A program made the translations under genes and the position numbers. 64,000 nucleotides of DNA from Ficedula albicollis (taxonomy: Eukaryota > Chordata > Aves > Passeriformes > Muscicapidae), in NCBI RefSeq assembly GCF_000247815.1, contig NC_021676.1, positions 186,001 through 250,000 of the forward strand, read 5' to 3'. The notes under the pieces were generated by a model. The model did not search any database. It was not told where the DNA came from and saw only the letters and a program-made list of their open reading frames with translations. Positions within the stretch are counted from its first letter, which is position 1. Each line of letters begins with the position of its first letter. Below are positions 49,524-63,228 of the stretch, in pieces.

Positions 49524-52500
49524 CTGTCCTGGTCTGCTCTGCAGGACTGGAGAGCAGGGACGTGGCTGTGCCTCAGCCTGCAGCTCACCTTCCCCTTCTC
49601 CTGCCAGAGCTGCTTTCCACTGGAAAGAGTCAGATTTTTAGGACAGGCTGTTTAGTGGAGTCAGATTCAATATCCCGAGAGTGTGAACAGGAAAATGTGG
49701 AAAATGAAAGCAGGTGGGAATCCTCACAGGCTGCTGCTCTACCAGCTCTTTACACTTGCTCTGCTGCGTGGAAGGAGTTGGGCAGCTCTGAGAGAAATTC
49801 TCTTATTCATGTTTGGAATAGTTTCTGGGTCCTGACTTATCCCTGCCTTGGACAGGAAGCATGTTTCAAGATGTTGAATTATTTTAGAGAATAGAAATCC
49901 TGGCATTGCTCAGTTCTGTTTTCTGCCTGTGAGGTGAAGCTGGGGAAGGATTAGGAGCTGCTGCCAATTGCACTGTGCTGGGATCCAGCCACTGCAGGTA
50001 TGGCTCTGAACAAGAGCTTAATTAGGAATTGAGGGGTTTGTGGGTGCTGGAAGGGCGCAGTTCCTCTCAATAAAGGGGAATTGTGTACAGAGCGGGAAAA
50101 CCACAGCCCCATTCCTCCTCTCAGCAACCTGCTGTGGGCATAGCTTAAAAATTTGGAGATTTTTTCTCTGGCATGTTGCATGGGGCCTGTCCCACTGATG
50201 GGCCTGACCTGCTCAAAGTCTGTGTGACAAAATCAAGTGGATTTCATCCAGGACAAACCACGCACTGGGCTTCATCTCTGGCTTCTAAACATTTTTCTTT
50301 TTCTCACTTGGGCTGATGTTGATTTGAAATGCAAATGCAGCAATGAAGAGAGAAGTGGGAGCGTTTTGTCTTTGAAATGTCCATACATAATATCTCTTTT
50401 AATAAAAGATACCTTTTTTTATGTTTTTTTTAATCTTCAGAAACATTTGCCACGTTTGGCTCAATTTCAGGGGTGTTTTGGTGCCTGTTCCCCTCCCTTT
50501 GCCGTTGCATATCGTTTGCTAGGGGGAAAACCTTTCTGTTGTGCCTCCTTGGTCATGCCTTGCCCCACGCCCCCCTGGCTCCTGCCCTGCTCTGCTGGTC
50601 CAGCACCCTCAGGTGTCTTCAGGTGGCCTTGCCTGACCCAAACACAGCATGCAGGCCATTGTTATTGGTCTTGGAATTTGGTCCAGGCCATGGTGTGGCT
50701 TCTGGTGAGCCACACTTTGCATACAGAGGGGAGAGGGAATCCTCCTTTCCCCGATGCTGAAGCTGCCCCTCCATGCCTGGGGGCTCTTGCTCATAGAGAA
50801 AAAGGAAACAGATCCCCTTGGCATTAATATTTCTATTATACAGCCTAGATTAATTTTGATTTTCCCTTTTGACTCCTTTGTTGTGTTTATTTCAAGGGAT
50901 TTCTGTCACCTCCCTTCTGCACTTCAATGTGCCTGAAAATTTTCTGTCAGGAGTGATTGTGTGTGACTTGAAGAAAGTGCAATTTTTAAGGCTTGAATTT
51001 GCTTTAAAATCCCCACTGCTTTCTATTCTTTTTTCCCCTCCAAATTAGTGTATCTCTGGGCTGAAGCTTCCCCATCTGACAACACTGTGTATGTTATTAC
51101 TGCCACAAGACCTTTCCACCACTGGGTTTTTCTTTTTTCCATTTATTGCTATGAATATGAGATTTGCAGGGAATTGTTCTGTGCTGAATATTTGCATCAT
51201 GGCCTGGGATGCTTTGAGTGTGACTTCAGGGAGCTGAGAGAGCCCTGAGATCAAACCAAAATACTATGGAGAAAATTCCCAAAGCCACAGACAAATATTT
51301 CCAAGCGTGAATATTTCCTCCCTGGCAATTTTGTTAAAATATATTATTGCTACAGACAGCTAGAAGGACAGGCAGACTCCTATGGACGGCTGACATTAGC
51401 ATGTAGCTTCTGCTGTCACCCACAGATGGGCTGCGTGGCTGGAATGATGATTTTTCAGTCCTGACTTTAGGGAGTTTCACATATTAGACAGTACTAAAAG
51501 AATTTTTAATTGGACTATTTTTTTCCTCTTTTTTTTTTTTTTTTTTTCCTCCCAGAAATAAGACAATGTGTGTGAACCCCTGTGGTTCCTGTAATCTCAA
51601 TCAGCTGCCAAATAATATCATAGAAGTTGTGATTGGATTAATGAAAAGCTTGTAACAAAATTATGGTTATGAAGAAATTATCCTATTGGGGGCTTTAATT
51701 TAAACTGGTGGGACAAAATTAGTCCTAAATTAAAGAAAAACTACTAATTGTCTAGATATGGCTTGGTTGATAAATGCACCAGTAGGATCCCGTTCCCAGG
51801 GTGTCACTCTGCTGCTCAGAGGGGTTTGGAGGGAATTGCACTTGGCAGCTCGTTCCACTCCTTTTCCTGCTTTTGCCATGGGTGTCCTGGGCTGTGGGCT
51901 CCTCCTCAGCCCCACGGCTGAGCTCCAGAGGAGAGGGGCAGCCCGGGAGCAGCCGCTGCCACCTGGGTGGGACAGAGAGCCCTGGGACACAAGGATGAGG
52001 TGAGGACTCGCTCCTCGTGTCCCTTCCAGGGCTGCTTTGGTGCTTCTCAGGGAATCACCTGAGCCACGTTCTCCATCAGCTGCTGTTCCCTCCATGCCAT
52101 GGCTGGGGACTTCCTGCAGGCTGCTGCTCCCCTCCCTGGGTGCTGTACCCTCCCACAGCCCCCACAAAGCAGGACCAGCTCACAGTTCCTCATTCCAGGG
52201 CAGGAAAGGCTGCTCAACCCTGTGTTCTACAGAAAGAGCTCTTTTCTTCTGCTGGACTCAAAACCCAGCCACAGATGTGTCCATGCAGAGCCACAGCTGC
52301 ACCTCGTGCTGGGAAAGGGATATATTGGTGGGTAAATATCTGTATTCCACGCAGGAGCAGAGCTCAGCTTTCCCCATAGCTGAGACACTCTGGGTTTTCC
52401 TTTAATTATCCACAGAGGTGCTGGAGGGCAGTGAAGCCCACAGGACACCCCCACAGGAGAATCTGGCATGGCTTTCATCCCACTTTGCACTGCTGATCTG

Positions 52501-53903
52501 GACCTGGTGAAAAGATTTTGTGGGCCGCAGCATTAACCTGTTGTGTGCAGCTCCCTTGTTACAATACTGCGGAGGATTTTGGGGCACCAATTGCATCCTA
52601 TTAGAAAAATCCCATGCAGGAGGGCTGAGAGCAGATCCCCCTCTCAGTGCAGATGGCTACAAAGCCTGAGCCACTTTGAGCCAGGACTCCTGGTGCCACT
52701 AAAGGATGCTGTTAAGAAAATATTAACTCGGGGCTGTGTAGACTAAGTTTTCTCTCTGTTTCTGAGCCCTTGTTAGATCAGTGTTTTGCCTTGGGTCAGA
52801 CTGCACTACTGGACCAGCTGTCCAAAAAATGAGAAGCTCCATTTCCTTCAGAAATTTTTTCTCTCCCTTAGGAAAATATTTCTGTTGCTTGCCTCTGTCG
52901 TTGGCCTTCGAGCAGTAAATCCCAAGCAAATAAGTCTGTATTTAAAGCAATAAATTCAGTGCCTTTCCTCCAGAGGCTTTATTTTCTCATTTAGTGACCT
53001 CTTGTTCCCCATGTCTTTGACACTTCTCCGATGTGCATTAAGCAAATATGCAATCATCCTTTCATTCTCTATCTTTGCTTTCATTATGATTTTTTACACT
53101 TCATTACATTTCCCTCTATAATTGCAACTCTTTGTTGTCCCAAAGTTTTATGGCTCTTTCCTCTCTTCTTTCACTTCTTGTGTTTCTTTGTTATTCACGT
53201 TAGCTTTTCTTGACACTGTGTTCCTAGTACATTTTCTAGATGTCAAGCAAACTCTTAGGCCTAAACTCATTTATCTTTGAACACTTTCCATTTCCACTTC
53301 AGTGCTCTACCCCAATGAATTCCATCCAGAACTTCCTTTTCTTCTAAAATTGGCTGTGCTGCTTTTATTCAGTGTTCTTCCCTTTTTAGGCCTAATTATA
53401 AATCCAATTGTTGGCTCCTGAATGCTTCCACGAGCTCCATTCATTTCCGAGCACGGTTCTGCCATAACTGCCGGGGGAAGTTGCGTGACTGCCCTTTCAA
53501 AATCCTAATATGATCTAGATGAGAAAGAGATGTTATTTCTAACTTAAATTAAACCCGAGTGCAGGACCAGGCTGTTAAGTCTCCCCGCGCCGCTCTCCCG
53601 ATGCTGCGTTTGCACACACACACAACTTTTACCTTTGTGTCTTTATATAGGCATACATATAGCATGTACCCAAAGCATTTGCATAAACTCACCAGCAAGT
53701 GCAGTCCAGACAGGCTGTGTGTTAAAGGAACAAGTGCTATGTATGACTGTCTTTCTTTCCATAATGTTTCCCTCAGCTGTGGCTCACTCCAGTCTCAACA
53801 GAACTACTGAGTAATGTCACGGTGACCAACACCGAGGTGAAATCTTACCCATGGCATTTTGCAACGCCTGAGGTAGATCTGATATCACTGCATTTGTCTT
53901 GGC
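49524..53903. other. Unique spacer, about 4.4 kb
   Basis: Single-copy DNA, mixed composition. T-rich runs lie at 50416-50432 and 51518-51548. The stretch 52930-53420 is pyrimidine-rich and AT-rich on this strand. Open frames here reach 196 codons without any recognisable domain. No gene, RNA gene or CR1 piece was recognised. Confidence 0.55.
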
Positions 53904-54104
53904 AGGCTGGCTTTGGGCTGGCTTTGGGCTGGCTCTGGGCTGGCTCTGGGCTGCTCTGGGCTGGCTTTGGGCTGGCTTTGGGCTGCTCTGGGCTGGCTCT
54001 GGGCTGGCTTTGGGCTGGCTTTGGGCTGGGTTTCAGCTGGCTCTGGGGTGGGTTTGTGCTGGGTTTGTGCTGGGTTTGTGCTTTGTTTGGGGTGGGTTTG
54101 TGCA
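53904..54104 (+). repeat. Degenerate 11-bp minisatellite
   Basis: The units are GGGCTGGCTTT or GGGCTGGCTCT, occasionally shortened to an 8-bp GGGCTGCT form. The right third drifts to GGGTTTGTGCT units. It is the most degenerate array in the window, hence probably the oldest or the least often re-homogenised. It is G-rich on the plus strand. Confidence 0.92.
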
Positions 54105-57100
54105 GTGTTCCCAGCCCCTCGCAGTGCCCAGCAGAGCTGTGGGCACGGCTGTGCCCCCCACCAGCATTGACAGCACAGCCTTTTAAATCCATCCAAATGG
54201 CTGCTTCCCACAGATACACATCGCAGCTTGCCTTTGGAATTCTCACTGGCCGCCTGAATAACTGCATGCTCATTTCTAAGCAGAAAGTGCCAACATTTCT
54301 GACGTAGTTTTGAGCACCTTTGGTGTAAGTGGTCAGCTGGAAACAGCGTTTTGCTGCAGCTCTCCACCTGAGGATCAGCTCTCTGCCTGGGCCGGAGTTT
54401 GGCTCTGCAGCTGGGCAGGAGCAGCACAGGGCACCCGTGGTTTGTGAGGCTCATCCTGCTGCCAGGCTCTGCCTGGAGCTCAGCTGCTCAGTCCCAGGCA
54501 AACAGTGCCCACTGCTGCACTGCCTGGCTCCGGTCCAGTCTCACACAGCCAGAGCTCGGGAGCAGCTAAATGACGTGATGGCTTTGCTGATTTCCACATA
54601 CCCTCTGGCAATGTTTGCCTGCAGGTGTGTTCAGGTGTTCAGGCTGCTCAGGTAACTTCCTCTGGGTTAAATGTTCTCAGAAGGGGAACACACAGGACTG
54701 GGAGTGCAGTCTAAAATAGAGAGCAAATGGGAACGTGATGTTCCTTCAGTGGAATTGCTGGCACGGTTTGCTAAGCTCTCATAAGGGCAAAGCAACACTC
54801 TTCTTCCTCCTACAAAATTGCCCTTGGAGGGAGGTGGTGACAAAGAGAATTTCTCTTGTCCACTTACTGATTTAACCTGATTTCTTCCTGTTCTTTGAGC
54901 ATCTGGAAAAAAACATGAGTAATGATGGCAAAGTTCACCCTTTGTTCTGAGGCAGAGAATGCAGTGACTTGGCAGACCTGGGGCACTCTGTCATCCCCAT
55001 GTGCAGAGGGGCTGCTCTGCTCTCTAGGCATCGCTTTCTCTGGAAAGCCCGAGAAAAAACAACCGCTGCTGCCTGCCCTGTCTTCGTGTGACCTTTCAGG
55101 GGGCGCTCAGCAGTGCCACAGCCCCGGGCAGGGCAGGGGAGGGTCCCAGGGGAGCGGGGCTGGAGCAGAGCACGCTGGAGCGTGTGCGCCGGGAGCGCGG
55201 GATCTGTTGGGGCTGCGGTGCCGCTGCAGGAGCGCTGCTGGCCGCGGGGGATGGCGGACGGCATTGCTGCATGGTGCTTCATCTGCTGAGGGCTTTAAGG
55301 TGCTCACAAGCTACCCTGTGCTGAGCTCAGTGGTTCCAGGAGGACTTGGCTGTGTCCAGCTCTGCTGGTGCAGAGCAGAACTGCTGTGGTTGAAGAGGAG
55401 GCAGACACCAGGACGCACCAACGCCCCATCAGGGATTGCCACCCATTGCTGTGTCAGTGCCATGCACTCAGTGAAGGAGGGCTTGGGAATAAAAGCATTT
55501 TTTCTCATACTTAAATATCTGATAGAGGGAGATAGAAAGACTTCTTGCAGCAACTTCTCTGTATCAGGCCAGTCACAGCAGATGACCTGAAAAAACGAGC
55601 TCTCTTATACCATATCATGCAAATAAATACATCTTGCAGTTTTTCTAAGCCTCTATAGTGAGCTGTGTGTGCAGGACAGATATGACTGGATTATTATAGT
55701 CTGTCATTTCAGCATGAATTCAGACACTCTGTTAAGTGAGTATTATTTAATAGTCTGGAAGAAGCCTTCGGAGCTGTTATTATCTCTCATGTAAATGCAC
55801 ATTAAAGCAATTTGAACAGGAGAATCATCTTGCTGAGGGACTGTATCCCTCCAGTGGAAGGCCGAGGGATTGATTCTGTGCCACATCAGCGCTACCTGTC
55901 CTCTGGGAGGGCAGATGGGAGGTGCCCCCAGGATGCCAGGCTGCTGGGAGGACTGGCCAAACTGCTGCTCGGGCTGTGGCCACGCGCTCAGGGATGCAGA
56001 GGGAACAGCCTTGCTTGGGAGGACCGAGGGGAATGAGTTTAACACAAACTTTAGAGCTGCTCTCAGCAAACCTGCATGGGCTGACTGCATCACCTCACTG
56101 CAGTGTGAGACAGCCGTGCTGCCTGCAGGCTGCAGGAGGGCTGGGGCTTCCACTGGGCAGGGAACGTTTCCAGCGTCCAAAAAGGAGCCTTTGGGACAGC
56201 ACTGGGTTTGGAGCTGTGGGGAGGGAGCAGCCAGTAGCAGGACAGGGAGAGCAAGTGGGGAGGAGGGATAAAATCCCACACAGCACAAACTGCTGGGTGG
56301 GGATGCTGCTCTGAGAGACCTCCCTGGCAGGGCAGAAGAGGTTTCACAATTGCCCTCGGTCTGGGCTACATCTGTGCTCGTTTTCCACCCTGCAACCTGC
56401 ACTGTGCCCAGAGCCTGTGCCTCGAAACCAGCAGCAGCCCCAGCTGCCTCATGATATGATGATTTTTTATTTGCCTCAATAAAAATCTGTGAGTCATTAA
56501 GCGCTTGTCATGTTTTGATACGTGGATCAGGAACTGATCAATAGCCAGCCAAATTTAATAAAAAGGAGCTCTATTCATGGGGAATGAGCTTGTTACCATG
56601 CCAACTATCGATCTTTCCTGACAGGCTCTGCAAGTCACAAAATGGGGTCCTGATGGTAGGTTGGTTTCCCTGCCTGCCAGAAACAGTGTTAGTTGCAACT
56701 TTCTGCAAAAGACTTCAGAGAAAACCCTACTTTTTAGTACTGCCTCTATGTAATTCTTTGGCAAACGTTCTAGATTGCCTGGAGCTAGTGGAAATCATCT
56801 AAAGGCTTTGTTTTTCTTACTGCTCTCAGGTGGTGGAAATAGAAGGCAGAAGATAGCAGAGCTCTGGTTTTGCACCACAAGGCAGGGAGGAATGGAGCCC
56901 AGTGCCAGTGCACGCCCTGCCTTGCTGATGCATGGTGTGCCAAGCACCACTTGGCTCCTGCAACCAACATCCTAGAACTTTTCCTTGCAATGTTAATCAC
57001 TTAATATGAGCCCAAGAGTGTTAAATGGCACTGAAACAGTCCCCTGCCAGGTGGATTTCCCCAGCTGACCATGGCAAGCAGGACAGATTTACATCCTGAG

Positions 57101-57254
57101 GAAGAGGGATGTTCTGCAGGGTCCATCAGGTCCCAGAATTTAATGTTGAAGATCTCACCAAAGTCACCTGGGGAGAGGGAGATCAGTGAAATTCCTTCAT
57201 GGCTTTTCCAGATTGTCTACTCTAAAAAGCTTATTATGGTTCGACCTTGACATT
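54105..57254. other. Unique spacer, about 3.1 kb
   Basis: It includes a short GC/CpG-rich patch at 55090-55275 (GTGCGCCGGGAGCGCGGGAT, CGCGGGGGATGGCGGACGG) and a GC-rich stretch at 55850-56400. An AT-rich candidate element at 56440-56600 is listed separately. Open frames up to 222 codons cross these GC-rich parts on both strands without domains. Confidence 0.5.
56440..56600. promoter_or_regulatory. Candidate conserved non-coding element
   Basis: Complex AT-rich sequence with closely packed factor-like motifs: TGAGTCATTAAGCGCTTGTC (AP-1 and homeodomain cores), GATCAGGAACTGATCAATAG (containing an inverted repeat, TGATC / GATCA) and AAATTTAATAAAAAGGAGCT. It is bounded by GC-rich DNA. Texture only; conservation cannot be judged here. 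Confidence 0.25.
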
Positions 57255-57315
57255 AGCCTTGCCTTTGGTGGGAGCTGAACTCAAGACTTCCCGAGGTCCT
57301 ATCCAGCCAACATTT
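57255..57315 (+). mobile_element. Possible CR1 3' terminus, short and decayed
   Basis: GAACTCAAGACTTCCCGAGG followed by TCCTATCCAGCCAACATTTG resembles the CR1 terminal segment (GACTAGATGACTTCCAGAGG, then TCCCTTCCAGCC). The match covers only about 45 bases with several mismatches, so chance or another repeat family cannot be excluded. Confidence 0.35.
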
Positions 57316-57754
57316 GTCCTTTATTTCATTTCAGAGATGCCATGTAAGTTCTAACCTCAAAATGAACGTGCAGCTAGGTTTTTTGGCTATTCAGACATGG
57401 AGGGCAATGAGAACAGACATCAAACCCTGAATATTTCTCAGAACTATTTGTGTATCAGAGGTGCCAGAACAGTCCTGGCCACTGAGCTACATGAAACAGG
57501 TTATTGAACAGAGCTCTTATCAGAGCAATTATCAGAAAGGTCACCAGCAGCAAGGGCCTGCCCTTGTGTCTGCTCTTGGCATTCCTCCTCCTGGGGTTTA
57601 GCTCATCTCAAACTCCCTTTTTCAAGTTTCCTTCTTTCAAAGATTTTTCTCAAGTAAAAATCAGCAGCCTTCTCTATGGGGCTTGTTAGAATAAATTGTT
57701 TAATGGAAATGTCCTTTCAATATACGACAAAAGTTAAATACTTCAGTAAGGTTT
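57316..57754. other. Unique spacer between CR1 pieces
   Basis: AT-rich single-copy sequence. A 61-codon frame at 57504-57689 has a hydrophobic leucine-rich stretch but no family resemblance; I do not call it a gene. Confidence 0.55.
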
Positions 57755-58210
57755 AACAGAACCACAGAACTGTTTCGGTTGCAAAATCTTCCCAAATTCA
57801 CCAAAGCCAGCAGTTAACCCTGCTGCCAAGTCCACCACTAAGCCCTGTCCCCAAGTGCCACATCTTGGTCTTTTAATGCCTCCAGGAATGGCGATTCCAC
57901 CACGGCTGTAGGCAGCTTGGGACAGGGATGCAGAACTCTTGCAGTGAAGAAATTTTTTCGAATATCTAGTCTAAAACTCCTCTGCCACAGCTTGAGGCAT
58001 TTCCTCTCATCCTGTCACTTGATGCCTGGGAGAAGAGATCGACGCCCACTGGCTACACCCTCCTGTCACACAGTTCTAGAGGAGGAGGAGGTCCCTGCTG
58101 AGCCTCTTTTTGTCCAGGTGGAACATCCCCAGCTCCTTCAGCTGCTTCTCCCCAGAGCTGTGCTCCAGACCTTCACCAGCTGCGCTGCCCCTCTCTGAGC
58201 TGCTCTGGCC
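57755..58210 (-). mobile_element. CR1 LINE fragment with 3' end, antisense
   Basis: The plus strand is the reverse complement of a CR1 3' region, beginning with the decayed terminal repeat (AACAGAACCACAGAACTG). It continues in CR1 order: GCCAAGTCCACCACTAAGCC, CTGTCCCCAAGTGCCACATC, GTGAAGAAATTTTTTCGAAT, TTTCCTCTCATCCTGTCACT, TGGGAGAAGAGATCGACGCC and GTGCTCCAGACCTTCACCAG. About 450 bp can be followed, the longest CR1 piece here. Its inner end (about 58195-58210) passes into the C-rich 16-bp array, so the truncation point is also the array boundary. Confidence 0.93.
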
Positions 58211-58279
58211 ATGTCCCAGCCCAGCTCTGTCCCAGCCCGGCTCTAGCTCTGTCCCAGCCCGGCTCTGTCCCAGCCAGAG

Positions 58280-58391
<112 letters not shown>

Positions 58392-58591
58392 TGTCCCAGC
58401 TCTGTCCCAGCCCGGCTCTAGCTCAGTCCCAGCCCAGCTCTGTCCCAGCCCAGCTCTGTCCCAGCCCGGCTCTGTCCCAGCCCAGCTCTGTCCCCAGCAC
58501 AGCTCTGTCCCAGCCCAGCTCTCTCCCAGCCCAGCTCTGTCCCAGCCCGGCTCTAGCTCAGTCCCAGCCCAGCTCTGTCCCAGCCCAGCTC

Positions 58592-59642
<1,051 letters not shown>

Positions 59643-59730
59643 TAGCTCTGTCCCAGCCCAGCTCTGTCCCAGCCCGGCTCTAGCTCAGTCCCAGCCCGGC
59701 TCTGGCTCTGTCCCCAGCCCAGCTCTGTCC

Positions 59731-60279
59731 CTGTGGCCTCACAGAGCACAGGGTGGAGCAGCCCTGTAGTAAAATATGCGCGTGCCACATGCAGCCTGCA
59801 ATAAAAGTCTCAGAATTGAGTGAAAGTTGGTTTTGGGATTGCGTGGTGAGATCAGCCCCTGGCAGGGCCTGGGATGGTTTAACCCGCGCTGATGGGATGC
59901 TCTGCTCCTCTCGCAGCTCGCCCCAGCGGAACGGGACGGGTCGGTGCCAGCAGCAGGGCAGGGCTGCGGGACAGGGCGCTGGGCTGCGGGAGGGGGAAGG
60001 CGGCAGCGCAGGAACAGCCCGGCACGGCTCGGGAGGAGCGCAAACCTCGGGATCAGCAGCTCGGGAAGTCCCTTCTGCTCAAGGGAGAGAGCTGCCAGGA
60101 GCGGCCGGGCTGGGCTGTCCCCGGGCCGGGCTGGGGCTCGCACCGCCTCTGAGCTGTCCTGAGCAGCCTGCTCGGCACTCCGCAAAAAGCACCCACAGCC
60201 TCGCAGCACATCGTGATTTGGCTGCGAGTCGAGCCGAGTGTCTGTTATCTCGGCAGACTCATGGTGTGCATCTCCTCCC
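59731..60279. promoter_or_regulatory. GC/CpG-rich island after the 16-bp array
   Basis: CpG-rich unique DNA, densest at 59880-60150 (CAGCGGAACGGGACGGGTCG, CACCGCCTCTGAG). A G-rich strand bias is visible (GCTGCGGGACAGGGCGCTGG). Unique AT-rich DNA follows at 60280. No exon or core-promoter element was recognised. Confidence 0.35.
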
Positions 60280-62660
60280 CATCTAATATATCCGAACGTA
60301 CAGTGAGAGTTTTACAGACAAGATAATGTGTTTTGGCTGCACGAAATAGTTCTGCTATTCCTATAGGAGAAAAATTTAATTTTGCTCTGAATTCCTCTAT
60401 AACCAGACAGCTCCCCGTTTATATCCTGGGTAATAAATCAAAGCAACATGAAGTCTTGTGCGTGGAACTGAAGTGGTTTCTTAAAGCAAATTTGGCAGGA
60501 AATAAGTGTTCATCTTAAAAAGCCAGTTCATTCCTCGTATACAATACACCACTAACTCTTTGCTACGATCTGTAACCAGGCACATGATTTTGTGAAAGAC
60601 AGAGAGAAATCCACAAGCCCCAGCAATGCTGTTTGAGATAGGCCGTTTGATTCTCTTATCAAAATCACCCTGAGCTCCCCGGCTCTGCCGTGCCCAGGTA
60701 CTCAAACATCACAAGGGCCATCAGTTTGGCTTCATGAAAACATAAGGTCATGCTGGTATCACATCTTCCCTCTGTGGTGTTTTTCCACTCTCTTCTTGCC
60801 TCCTCAACTGATGTTATTTTTCTCTCAATTTTTTTACCAACTTTCCTTTCTAGTTTCTATTTCTCTCACGCAAACATGCCACGGCACAGAGATGTAAGCA
60901 ATGCATAATATATTTGCAGTAATGTATGATTCATTTACTAGCTTTCATAATTAATGTGGCTGTGTTTTACATACACATTACTTCCTGCATGCATTTTATG
61001 ATGTGAATGCTCTTCAAAAATCTAATAAAATGTAATCCGTTAAAAACAATAGCACTAGTCCTGTGGTGAGATTTGTGTGCAGTTTTGCAGCAGCTGCAGA
61101 AAAAACCTGGTGCCAAGTTTCTATTCTAAACACCGATTTTGCTGCTGTTTTATGCAGCTCCTAATTCTCAAGGTGGAAATTATTATAATTATATATATTA
61201 TTATAGTGATATAACAGTTGGTCTGAGTATAATTTGCTTTCATACCCTGAAAACTTTCCAACCCAAATAGTCTTTCTATCTGCTCTCTGGAGTTCAATAA
61301 AAAATACAAAATTATGGTGAATTTATGAAGAAATGTGTCAGAACTATACAACAGCATCTGTCAAATATCGGCTAAATAATGCCAACATCTGCACCTCCAA
61401 AAAATTCATTCTTGCCTGGGATTTAGTGAGGTGGAAAACACACACAGCTTCATCCTCTGGGAAACAGAGCCCTGTTTCCAAAGGTATTTATACATCTAAT
61501 TGCCACCAATGTCAGCAAAAGTTGGGAACGGTTGGAGAGCTCAGGCCATGCACTTTATTTAAACATTATTATCTTCCTGGTGAGGGTTTGAGGGCCCCAA
61601 ATCAATTTTTACTCCATGAGGAAGAAAGCCAGCGTGGCCGTTTGTGTCTGTTCCTTGGCACACTGTCCCAGGCGGGTGGGTTTGGAAGGTGCTCATTTCC
61701 TCTCTTCACACTAAAAGTGTATGTAAAATGATTTGCAGTAGCAAAATCTACACTTTTGAAGAGGGAAATCTAACATGTCTACATTGAAAATTCAAAACTG
61801 ATATGAGAAATGGATATAATTTCCAGTGTAAAGCTAGAAATCCTGTGTCCATCTCTCCAGATACCAGTCTGATGTCTTGCCTGCTTTCCTCCAGCTGAAT
61901 CCTCATTAAAGCCAGCAAGCACAAATCATCCCAGCTCAGTGACTGTGGGGGTTGGGGGATTTACTCTTGTTTAAGCTCTGACCCCCAGGTTGGGTGAGAG
62001 CAGCCAGATCAGGCCCATGCTGCTCCTAGGTCAGCACTTCACACCTGCACAGCACTGCTGAGCTGCCAGCAGGTGAGGGGCATCACTGGCCTGAGTCAAT
62101 CAAGCCTGGCCTTGGGCCTGATGGGATGAGTTTTGCAGGGGATGGCTGTGTGTAGTAGGAAAATGCAGCATTTTCTGAATGCAGCTGGCTGGGACAGAAG
62201 GGGACAGCTGCACTTCCAGCGCAACTCCAGTGCTCTGGTTTTGCTGCACTTGCATCATCAGGCTTGCTCTGAAGTGTTCGACACTGAGATTTTTTCAAAA
62301 GCATTTAAACGTTGCTTTTGGGCTTTTCTGTGTCCCTCCTGGTGAATGTTTCCCTGCTGGAGCAGCTGCCTGTACTCTGTGGGGAGCTTTGGGAACCCAC
62401 GAAGCCTCCAGGTAACTCGTGCAGCTGCTGCAAGGGGGGAGTGTGGGGGCAAAGGGGGCAAAGCTGCCGTGCAGGGAGCTGCTCCTCTTCCCAAACCTGC
62501 CTCTAGGGCAAAGGTGGAAAATGTCTTATGTGAAAAAATGAGCTAAAGACCTTACAGCCCAAGTTCTGCCTTTTAGAGGAATCAATACTTGTGCTGCTGT
62601 TGGGCAGTGAAATCCTGCAGTGCTGTGTCCCTGTCCAGAGTGAGCATCCTGCATAGCTGG
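60280..62660. other. Unique spacer, AT-rich, candidate regulatory DNA
   Basis: The stretches 60280-60690 and 60880-61060 are complex AT-rich sequences with TAATTAATG and AATGCATAAT motifs, reminiscent of conserved non-coding DNA. At 61170-61215 there is a TTATAATTATATATATTATT low-complexity patch. The stretch 61750-62660 is ordinary single-copy DNA. No gene or RNA gene recognised. Confidence 0.45.
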
Positions 62661-62932
62661 GGGGACACCCAGGGACACCCAGGGAACACCCAGGGACAAC
62701 CAGGGACACCCGGGGACACCCAGGGGACACCCAGGGACAACCAGGGACACCCGGGGACACCCACGGACACCCACGGGACAACCAGGGACACCCGGGGACA
62801 CCCAGGGGACACCCAGGGACAACCAGGGACACCCTGGGGACACCCAGGGGACACCCAAGGACAACCAGGAGACAACCAGGGGACACCCAGGGACACCCAG
62901 GGGGACACCCAGGGACAACCAGGGGACACCCA
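62661..62932 (+). repeat. 10/11-bp minisatellite
   Basis: The units are CAGGGACACC with a common extra G (CAGGGGACACC) and the variants CAGGGACAACC and CGGGGACACC. A longer periodicity of about 60 bp is suggested by recurrence of ACAACCAGGGACACCCGGGG. Frames of up to 179 codons on the minus strand (Pro/Cys/Val/Trp-rich) follow the repeat and are not genes. Confidence 0.94.
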
Positions 62933-63102
62933 CCCCTGTGCACTCTGCCTCCCACTTGGCCACCCCTCACCTTGCATGCTGCAGGAAGGAGATCCCAGCA
63001 GCAGCAAGGGATGTTTGTACAGTGCCTAGCAGCAGGGGACAAAGCTGTGAAAATGGTCCTTTCTGAGATTTTCTAGTTCTGACTGTGGAGCTGGGTCTTA
63101 TT

Positions 63103-63209
<107 letters not shown>

Positions 63210-63228
63210 TATTTTCCCCCCCCCCCCC

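Noticed and set aside
48392..49894. 500-codon frame rich in Val-Trp, with Gly-Leu, Gly-Phe and Asn-Pro frames alongside
   Set aside because: Produced by the GGGTTT hexamer, which is free of stops in these frames. No start context, domain or splice structure supports translation.
57504..57689. Small secreted protein of 61 residues
   Set aside because: The hydrophobic N-terminal part resembles a signal peptide, but there is no recognisable family, and a frame of this length is expected by chance in DNA of this composition.
62503..63042. Cys/Pro/Val/Trp-rich frames of 141-179 codons
   Set aside because: They translate the 10/11-bp array on the minus strand; unit-length changes shift frame repeatedly and no domain is present.
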